Of a stretch of 7,609 bases of DNA, positions 1 through 4,631 are shown piece by piece. This stretch comes from Desulfobacteraceae bacterium (GTDB taxonomy: Bacteria; Desulfobacterota; Desulfobacteria; Desulfobacterales; Desulfobacteraceae): the NCBI GenBank assembly GCA_003354055.1, contig PIVQ01000333.1, forward strand, positions 1 through 7,609, written 5' to 3'. How positions within the stretch are numbered: the stretch's first letter is position 1; each line of letters opens with the position of its first letter. Made by a program: the position numbers and the translations under genes. Below the pieces are notes generated by a model. The model ran no database searches. It was not told the DNA's origin and saw only the letters and a list, made by a program, of their open reading frames with translations.

Positions 1-731
1 TGCTTCAGATTGACCTGAGTAAATTTTCAGACAAGTACAAGGGCCACAAGCGCCTCATGGCAAGGGTGGATACTGAAACCCGGCGGGTGTTGCCGTACTA
101 TACCAGGGAGGAGATCAACCGCACCCCTGATTTTCCGGACCGGGCAGAGCCCGTGGTCTGGCTGGCCAACCGGGTGGACCGGTTCTTCCTGGAGATCCAG
201 GGATCAGGCAGGGTGGCGCTGGATGACGGCACTGTGGTAAGGGTCCATTATGCAGGAGTAAACGGCAATGCGTACTATTCGGTAGGCAAGTATCTGATCG
301 AGCAAAATGAGGTCGCAAGGGAGGATATGTCTATGCAGGCCATCCGTGAATGGCTTGAAGACAATCCCCACCGTATGGATGAGGTCCTTCATACCAATAA
401 CAGCTTTGTCTTTTTTAAATCGGGGGTTGGCGGCCCGTTTGGTAATATCGGGGTGGCGGTGACGCCGCTGCGTTCCATTGCCACGGATACTAAATTATTC
501 CCCAGAGGGGGACTGGCCTTTGTTGAGACGGCCCTTCCGGAACCCGGCAGGGAGCAGCCAAAGGAAAGCTGGGGCAGGGCCTCACTGTTTGTGATGAATC
601 AGGATACGGGCGGTGCAATAAAAGGACCTGGCCGTGTGGATCTTTTCTGTGGAAACGGTGACTGGGCAGCATTTACCGCCGGCCATATGACCGCATACGG
701 CCAGCTTTATTTACTGGTGCTCAAACCCTGA
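1..731 (+). CDS. mltA: Membrane-bound lytic murein transglycosylase A, 5' end outside window
   Basis: This lytic transglycosylase cleaves the MurNAc-GlcNAc bond of peptidoglycan and leaves 1,6-anhydro-MurNAc; family members act in the periplasm, usually as outer-membrane lipoproteins. The frame is open from base 3 and runs through the ATG at 57, so that ATG is internal: the residues before it (LQIDLSKFSDKYKGHKRL) continue the family's conserved region ahead of VPYY. Visible are the MltA core (FFLEIQGSG, VRVHYAGVNG, YYSVGKYLIE) and the C-terminal 3D (double-psi barrel) domain, GPFGNIGVAVTPLRSIATD then NQDTGGAIKGPGRVDLF. The two Asp residues of that last motif (183 and 195 counted from the ATG at 57) match the conserved pair that includes the catalytic Asp of E. 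coli MltA. About 242 residues are present; the E. coli protein has about 365, so the signal/lipobox end and some of the N-terminus lie upstream of the window. The ending, GQLYLLVLKP, is normal for the family. It converges on the lipase gene, and no functional link is evident. Confidence 0.93.
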   Translation, partial: LQIDLSKFSDKYKGHKRLMARVDTETRRVLPYYTREEINRTPDFPDRAEPVVWLANRVDRFFLEIQGSGRVALDDGTVVRVHYAGVNGNAYYSVGKYLIEQNEVAREDMSMQAIREWLEDNPHRMDEVLHTNNSFVFFKSGVGGPFGNIGVAVTPLRSIATDTKLFPRGGLAFVETALPEPGREQPKESWGRASLFVMNQDTGGAIKGPGRVDLFCGNGDWAAFTAGHMTAYGQLYLLVLKP

Positions 732-740
732 GGTTGGCAA

Positions 741-814
741 CAAGGCCCCGGAACTTAACTTTTAGCGTCAAAGGTAAATCGTTCCAAAGGGTAGGGGGGA
801 ATACCGGAGCCTTG
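741..814. terminator. Hairpin between convergent genes, possible bidirectional terminator
   Basis: CAAGGCCCCGG (741-751) pairs with CCGGAGCCTTG (804-814), with one mismatch on the plus strand that becomes a G-U pair on the minus strand. It fills the gap between the mltA stop and the lipase stop, where transcripts collide. A second, shorter pair, GGAAC (750-754) with GTTCC (781-785), could form instead. The loop is long (52 nt) and neither strand has a convincing U-run after the stem, so intrinsic terminator activity is an inference from position. Confidence 0.3.
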
Positions 815-821
815 GGTAGTT

Positions 822-2063
822 TTATTCGAGACTGATCAGCATGTTGGCCAGATCGCGGTACCACTCGTATAACTCGTCATACCCCTCCGGTGTGTCTCTT
901 GGATAGGGCATAACGCCGATAATATCCCCGTGATCCAGGCTCTGGCATCCCAGATAATTCCATACGCCTGTCTGCGGAGCCCCGTCATAATCCTCAATGA
1001 CATCGCTGCTGCCGCGTTTGGGGCCATCCATGGAAACGGTGTTAACCACCCCGTCATTTTGAAGCCAGGACCGGTCAATATCACCTTTCTTATATGATCC
1101 CATGAAATAGGTTGCCGGATGAAGCGCCAGGTTCATCCTCAGTTCCGGCAGATGGTACCCTGTAAAGAAGCCTTTAAAGGTCTGCTCGGTGGACAGGGAA
1201 AAATAGTAAATTCCCGGCTGGGCTTCGACCCATCCGTTGAACTCACGCACTCCGTCCACAGGGTCCATATCCCAGGCCGAGGTGTCGTTTGTGCCGTTAA
1301 AGGCTTCGCTGTCTGCGACCTTTTTAAAATAGTCCCTTAATGATTCTCCGGGATTTCTGACAAGACCCCACTGGCCCAGTTTGAAATCATAGATGACGTC
1401 ATCGGTAAACACACCAATGGTCGAGGCTATGGTTAAAATAAAGTTCTGCGCAAAGGGAATATAATCAATTCCTTTGGCAAGGGTGGTGCCGTCATGCGGA
1501 GTTGAGAGGGTGGTGATGGATGTGACCCAACCCTGATTTCCTCCCTCAAATAAGGCAGAGTCTTCATTGTCATCGTTATACCCCACTTTGTCAGATCCCG
1601 GATGCCCCGTCTCAAGCAATTGGGCCAGAAGCCTGATGGTTTGGCCGCCCTGGCTGTGTCCGATAAGATGAATCGGGTTATCCTGGTCCCATTGGGGATA
1701 GAATCCGGGATAGCTCTTCAGGGCATCTGTCTGGTCGTGATTATAATAATTTGAATGGCCCCTGCCGTAATCAACCTGTCCCCCCTTAATCTGGGCGTAC
1801 AGCTCACATGCCCTGTCCCAGCTGGAGCTTACAGGACCGACAGCGGCAACATACACCGTATACCCCTGCTCCTGAAGACGGGCCTTGAGGCTGTTGAATC
1901 CGCCCCAGTAATTATAGCCGAGCATTTCATCTTCACCAAATCCCATAAAACCGTGTACCAGGACAATAGGGCGCTGGATGCCTTGGGTCTGTACTGCAAA
2001 AGAGGTGGAAACAAAGAATGGAACCGATACAACAATAAAGAGGAACACCATGAACTTTTTCAT
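822..2063 (-). CDS. Secreted triacylglycerol lipase, family I.5 (Geobacillus/Staphylococcus type)
   Basis: This is an alpha/beta-hydrolase expected to hydrolyse triacylglycerols outside the cytoplasm. The chosen start (ATG at 2063) has AAGGA 7 nt upstream and begins a good Sec signal peptide: MKK, a hydrophobic stretch, then cleavage after SFA at about residue 23. An ATG at 2153 would add 30 residues ahead of the signal and is unlikely. The 413-aa length fits the family (Geobacillus precursors about 417). In order: VLVHGF (34-39, oxyanion loop), GHSQGG nucleophile (Ser137), TPHDGTT (188-194), NDGVVNT (Asp337) and SLDHGD (His378), giving a complete Ser-Asp-His triad. Residues matching the family's zinc site are present: Asp83 in SSSWDRAC, His103 and His109 in HSNYYNH, Asp265 in AWDMD. 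At the known calcium site, Glu is replaced by Asp380 and an Asp by Met385. Strong similarity to thermophilic Firmicute lipases (FEGGNQG, YDFKLGQWGL, MDGPKRGSSD) makes the family secure; exact substrate is inferred. Confidence 0.93.
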   Translation of the reverse strand: MKKFMVFLFIVVSVPFFVSTSFAVQTQGIQRPIVLVHGFMGFGEDEMLGYNYWGGFNSLKARLQEQGYTVYVAAVGPVSSSWDRACELYAQIKGGQVDYGRGHSNYYNHDQTDALKSYPGFYPQWDQDNPIHLIGHSQGGQTIRLLAQLLETGHPGSDKVGYNDDNEDSALFEGGNQGWVTSITTLSTPHDGTTLAKGIDYIPFAQNFILTIASTIGVFTDDVIYDFKLGQWGLVRNPGESLRDYFKKVADSEAFNGTNDTSAWDMDPVDGVREFNGWVEAQPGIYYFSLSTEQTFKGFFTGYHLPELRMNLALHPATYFMGSYKKGDIDRSWLQNDGVVNTVSMDGPKRGSSDVIEDYDGAPQTGVWNYLGCQSLDHGDIIGVMPYPRDTPEGYDELYEWYRDLANMLISLE

Positions 2064-2124
2064 AGAAAAATCCTTTTTCTTAGAAGTTATCGAGATATCC
2101 CTTCGCGAATGAGATTTAGTAAAT

Positions 2125-2153
2125 GTACTATGATAGTTAAAAGTATATGTCAA
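2125..2153 (-). promoter_or_regulatory. Candidate sigma-70 promoter of the lipase gene
   Basis: On the minus strand a perfect TTGACA (2148-2153) is followed after 17 nt by TAGTAC (2125-2130), a weak -10 matching 3 of 6 positions. It would start transcription about 55 nt before the lipase ATG. An alternative uses TATACT (2142-2147) as -10 with TTGTTC (2164-2169) as -35, which would put the neighbouring palindrome on the promoter. The sequence alone does not decide between them. Confidence 0.38.
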
Positions 2154-2162
2154 TTGTTTTTT

Positions 2163-2175
2163 TGAACAACGTTCA
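2163..2175. promoter_or_regulatory. 13-bp palindrome upstream of the lipase, candidate operator
   Basis: TGAAC-AAC-GTTCA is a perfect 5+3+5 inverted repeat, and further outward matches (TTT at 2159-2161 against AAA at 2177-2179) extend it imperfectly to about 21 bp. It lies directly upstream of the candidate lipase -35 element, or over it in the alternative promoter reading. Symmetry and position suggest a binding site for a dimeric regulator; the regulator is not identifiable. The 3-nt centre differs from the 4-nt centre of the Gram-positive LexA box GAAC-N4-GTTC. Confidence 0.4.
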
Positions 2176-2282
2176 CAAACAAAATCAAATATTTATCGGA
2201 TGGCAGGGATCGCGGCCTTTTAGGGAAATTTCAGGATGTTATGAATGGGGAAAGGGATTATTCTTTTCAGGGAACAAACACC

Positions 2283-2446
2283 GGGCCGGGCAGACCGAAA
2301 AGCGGCTGTCACTGTTTTTAAGATGATCTAAGCCTTGCTGCGCAAAAAGCCGTGAATAAAAGCCGCACGGCTTTTTTTTGCTCCGCGGCGGCCAAGATCA
2401 TCTAAAAAAACATTGATTTAATGCCGCTTTCCAGCCTACCCGACCC
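2283..2446 (-). repeat. 164-bp imperfect palindromic element, possible structured RNA or MITE-like repeat
   Basis: The outer arms, 2283-2306 and 2423-2446 (24 nt each), are complementary at 19 positions. All five differences are C-A or A-C oppositions on the plus strand, which read as G-U or U-G pairs in minus-strand RNA, so only a minus-strand transcript forms an unbroken 24-bp stem. Inside, after an asymmetric internal loop, AGATGATCT (2321-2329) pairs perfectly with AGATCATCT (2395-2403), flanked by T5 against A7 and TG against CA. The centre is a perfect 11-bp stem, AAAAAGCCGTG (2344-2354) with CACGGCTTTTT (2366-2376). No obvious target-site duplication flanks it. It contains no reading frame of note. 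It could be a non-coding RNA, a non-autonomous mobile repeat or a cruciform. The nested pairing is seen directly; the function is unknown. Confidence 0.7.
2344..2379 (+). terminator. Central stem-loop with T8 tract, terminator-like
   Basis: A perfect 11-bp stem (GCCGTG/CACGGC extended by A5/T5) with an 11-nt loop is followed on the plus strand by T8 (2372-2379), the form of a rho-independent terminator. Because A-runs precede it, it is also terminator-like on the minus strand. The loop contains a second AAAAGCCG (2358-2365), which could pair with CGGCTTTT across only 2 nt. No plus-strand gene lies nearby upstream, so it may simply be the tip of the larger palindrome. Confidence 0.45.
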
Positions 2447-2795
2447 TCAGTGCAGAAAATGAGTATTCAATGCAATTGTAATCCGGCCGTAATTTTAGTA
2501 ACTCTTGCAGGTAATCTCAGAATTTTAAAATTTGGAAATGAAATATTTTAAACCCCCAGATTTTTAATAATAGTCTGGGCCTTAAAAACACTGCCCATCA
2601 CACCGGACGTATAGACATAGTCAACAGTGAAAAACTTCAAAGATACCGATACAAATCAAAACTATTTTCCGGTAAAATTTAAAGTCATATTTATGCAAGT
2701 ATTTTTGAGTCAATCCAAAATTAATTGTCATGATTCATATAGATTGCAGATGATACTATCCCTCAATTTCAGATTCCTTTCCATTTAATTGACTT
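2447..2795. other. A+T-rich intergenic stretch, no gene found
   Basis: No open frame of useful length, RNA gene or clear repeat is visible on either strand. The only local structure is a weak inverted pair, CCCAGA with TCTGGG, around 2554-2580 with a 13-nt loop. Since the adjoining ATPase relic reads toward this stretch on the minus strand, it was probably once the 3' flank of that gene. Confidence 0.5.
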
Positions 2796-3189
2796 TCAAT
2801 GTCTGCTTATAAATTCCTTTATCATTTCAAACGGGAGTACTCGAACAAGCTCAGACAAAGAAATCTGGTTCATTTTCATTAACCCATCATCTGCCAGGGT
2901 TTTTCATTCCAGAGTTTATTGCGGTCTTTTTTAATTCCGTTTCATCAATTTTACTGCTTATAGCCAGAGTGATTTTTCTGTTGATTTCAAATATCTCTGA
3001 AACAAGCGTTCGACCACTGTAACCCGTAAAATCACAAGCCTTACAATCAATTCCTTTATCAGTGAAAAAACTCTATTATCGTCCTATATTTTTTCAGGGG
3101 CAATATACTACACACAAGCGATCCACAACTTTTTTTGGTATAAAAACTACTTCAAATTGGCTGCCACTTTTAAGATCAGACAAGAACAT
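2796..3189 (-). pseudogene. Decayed 3' end of a GspE/PilB-type secretion ATPase gene
   Basis: The minus strand still encodes the C-terminal tail of the type II secretion/type IV pilus assembly ATPase family. One frame gives VVDRLCVVYCP, then a stop, then DCKACDFTGYSGRT, followed by SEIFEI and TELKKTAINSGMK. This matches the family's QRL...CP.CK...C..C..TGY.GR tetracysteine region and the residues after it. The continuation TLADDGLMK, then ISLSELVRVLP, lies in another frame; removing one base from the A5 run at 2900-2904 joins the two. In-frame stops lie at 3094-3096, 3076-3078 and 3073-3075, and the relic ends at the stop at 2796. Nothing convincing of the Walker A/B portion remains upstream, where the tetR promoter now lies. 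The reading therefore needs a frameshift and three stops, so it is a dead fragment. The most upstream part (3100-3189, containing FEVVFIPKK) is less certain. The exact subfamily cannot be told. Confidence 0.72.
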
Positions 3190-3215
3190 TACGCATGTTT
3201 ATCTGAAAATTTATC

Positions 3216-3244
3216 TTGATTTACGCATCGGTTGTGGCTAATGT
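3216..3244 (+). promoter_or_regulatory. Candidate promoter of the tetR-ferredoxin-AOR unit
   Basis: TTGATT (3216-3221) and TAATGT (3239-3244) are separated by 17 nt. The matches to consensus are modest (4 of 6 and 3 of 6). The last two bases of the -10 candidate overlap the first palindrome of the repeat array, as expected for a repressed promoter. Confidence 0.33.
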
Positions 3245-3291
3245 GATCATGATCACTTAAATATCATGATCACTTTAATATCATGATCATG
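3243..3291. promoter_or_regulatory. Three tandem 17-bp palindromic repeats, probable TetR operators
   Basis: Copies start at 3246, 3263 and 3280, an exact 17-bp period, with consensus ATCATGATCACTTWAAT in the first two and ATCATGATCATG in the third. Each carries the symmetric core ATCATGAT, and the first lies in a perfect 14-bp palindrome, GTGATCATGATCAC (3243-3256). The array sits between the candidate -10 and the ribosome binding site of the TetR-family gene, ending about 14 nt before its start codon. Autoregulation by that protein is the simplest reading. The near two-turn spacing would place bound dimers on one to two faces of the helix. Confidence 0.65.
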
Positions 3292-3304
3292 AAAAGGAAA
3301 TTTT

Positions 3305-3946
3305 ATGAATGATGAAATTATGCTGAAAAAAAAACCGACCTCGCACAGACAAAAACAGAAAACCGAAACCAGAGATCTGATTTTAGTTTCAGCCGGGAAT
3401 ATGTTTGAAAAACTTGGCTTTAGCGGAACGACGATGAGAGCTATAGCAAAGGAAGCAAAGATGGGATACGGCACCATATTCAAACATTTTACAAATAAAT
3501 CGGATCTTGTGGCTGCCTGCTTGTATGAAGGAATTGAAAAAGCCCTGACGGATGCTTTTAATACCTTGCCGGATGACGCTTCAATTGAAAACCAATTTCT
3601 CCATATTGCCGGAGAATTGATTAGACATTACGCCAAACGCCCCAGTCTATCAAAAACCTATATTGAAAATATTCTTATCGTTGACGGAACATGGAAAAAA
3701 ATCATGGATTCTCAGATAGAGCAATTCTTATTCAAGCTGGAAGAAATGATACAAATTGCAAAAAATCGTGGCGAAATCAGAAAAGAGATAGACAATAACC
3801 TTCTCGCTCTGTCACTTTTTTCCAGTTATCTTTCAATGTTGTCCTTCTCGTTAAGAACGGAACCCTTTAACCCTGATGAAACAATAGGAAAGCTTGGGCT
3901 CATGGTCAATCTAAATCTTAACGGGGTCTTGGTCAAGCAGTCATAG
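3305..3946 (+). CDS. TetR/AcrR-family transcriptional regulator
   Basis: This is a 213-aa DNA-binding repressor-type protein of ordinary TetR length. The N-terminal domain is clear: TRDLILVSAGNMFEKLGFSG (22-41), the helix-turn-helix TTMRAIAKEAKMGYGTIFKHF (42-62), then TNKSDLVAACL. The C-terminal two thirds is all-helical in character and holds the ligand-binding/dimerisation domain; it is too divergent to name an effector. AAGGA (3294-3298) lies 6 nt before the ATG at 3305, which supports that start over Met6. Directly upstream is a tandem operator array, and 70 nt downstream of its stop (to the preferred TTG) comes the polyferredoxin gene on the same strand. No terminator is evident between them, so it probably heads the operon and controls itself together with the AOR genes. 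A role in sensing an aldehyde or carboxylic acid linked to the AOR is inference. Confidence 0.92.
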   Translation: MNDEIMLKKKPTSHRQKQKTETRDLILVSAGNMFEKLGFSGTTMRAIAKEAKMGYGTIFKHFTNKSDLVAACLYEGIEKALTDAFNTLPDDASIENQFLHIAGELIRHYAKRPSLSKTYIENILIVDGTWKKIMDSQIEQFLFKLEEMIQIAKNRGEIRKEIDNNLLALSLFSSYLSMLSFSLRTEPFNPDETIGKLGLMVNLNLNGVLVKQS

Positions 3947-4005
3947 GCCTGCTGGATGGTTTACGGAAGCATGAGTTTTATACGTTTTTTTTGACTTGAC
4001 CCTTA

Positions 4006-4019
4006 TAGGAGGTTTTTTG
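4006..4019 (+). promoter_or_regulatory. Strong ribosome binding site that sets a TTG start
   Basis: TAGGAGG (4006-4012) is followed 4 nt later by TTG (4017-4019), in frame with the polyferredoxin. A longer reading from TTG at 3996 would place this Shine-Dalgarno sequence inside the coding region and has none of its own. The TTG at 4017 is therefore preferred. The rare start codon may keep the small subunit's output in step with the AOR subunit. Confidence 0.65.
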
Positions 4020-4631
4020 TCTTCTCAACAATTTATAGAATGGAATCCTGAATTTTGTACTGGGTGCCGACTTTGCGAACTGGTGTGTTCAATGCGGTTT
4101 AATGAGGGCATAACTCCTTCGAAATCCGCTATCTTATGGGGAAATGAGTCCATCCATGTCTGCCTCCAGTGTTCCGACCCTGAGTGTAAAACGGTTTGTA
4201 AATTCGATGCCATTGAAATTGGGATTGACCCACAAAAGTGCACCGGCTGTGGAATGTGCGTTTCTGCCTGTCCCCATGAAGCGATTTTTCAATTCGAAAG
4301 GAAAATGTGTCCCCAGAAATGTGACCTGTGCCAGGGGCAACCAGAGTGTGTGAGTTTTTGCCCTGGTGGCGCCTTAAGCCTTGCTATGAAAGGAAAATGG
4401 GCTGCTTTTTTCAGGCGGTTGAAATCCAGAAATCGATATTTGAAAAACGAAATCAATCTGGTCCTGAAAACAAAACTGAACAACGTCTTGATGCTGATGG
4501 CAAGAGAACGGATCATTCGCATTCGGGACGATAGAAAGGACACCTTTTTGAATCGGATTATCCTTTCTCCCATGCTGAAACCTTTGAAAAAAAATTTTTT
4601 TCCCGGAAAGTCAGGAAAGGAGGGTGATTGA
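4017..4631 (+). CDS. AOR-associated polyferredoxin, four [4Fe-4S] sites
   Basis: This electron-transfer subunit resembles AorA of Aromatoleum-type AORs and the HycB/DmsB-like ferredoxins. With the TTG at 4017 it has 204 residues and 17 cysteines. Four cluster motifs are visible: C14-x2-C17-x2-C20-x3-C24; C49-x2-C52-x4-C57-x3-C61; C75-x2-C78-x2-C81-x3-C85 (CTGCGMCVSAC); and C102-x2-C105-x5-C111-x3-C115, with C98 extra. It would carry electrons between the AOR [4Fe-4S] centre and a cytoplasmic partner. From about residue 125 there is a cysteine-free, strongly basic tail (FFRRLKSRNR, LKPLKKNFF) of some 80 residues that the ferredoxin fold does not need; it could bind a membrane, a partner or nucleic acid. 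Its stop overlaps the AOR start (TGATG), indicating translational coupling. No signal peptide or Tat motif is seen, so it is cytoplasmic. No flavin subunit (AorC type) is encoded in the window. Confidence 0.88.
   Translation: MSSQQFIEWNPEFCTGCRLCELVCSMRFNEGITPSKSAILWGNESIHVCLQCSDPECKTVCKFDAIEIGIDPQKCTGCGMCVSACPHEAIFQFERKMCPQKCDLCQGQPECVSFCPGGALSLAMKGKWAAFFRRLKSRNRYLKNEINLVLKTKLNNVLMLMARERIIRIRDDRKDTFLNRIILSPMLKPLKKNFFPGKSGKEGD

Noticed and set aside
2064..2153. Upstream ATG at 2153 as the lipase start
   Set aside because: It would put 30 polar residues ahead of a textbook signal peptide, whereas the ATG at 2063 has a well-placed AAGGA site.
1755..2165. 136-aa plus-strand open frame opposite the lipase
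   Set aside because: It lies antisense to the signal peptide and catalytic core region of a well-supported lipase gene, and its translation has no recognisable domain.
2163..2175. LexA/SOS box upstream of the lipase
   Set aside because: The half-sites resemble GAAC/GTTC but are separated by 3 nt instead of the 4 nt of the Gram-positive box, and a lipase is not an SOS gene.
3243..3291. CRISPR array or plasmid-type iterons
   Set aside because: There are only three copies in direct tandem without spacers, and they sit at a TetR-family promoter; operators explain them better.
3996..4016. TTG at 3996 as the polyferredoxin start
   Set aside because: It has no Shine-Dalgarno sequence upstream and would place the strong TAGGAGG site inside the coding sequence.
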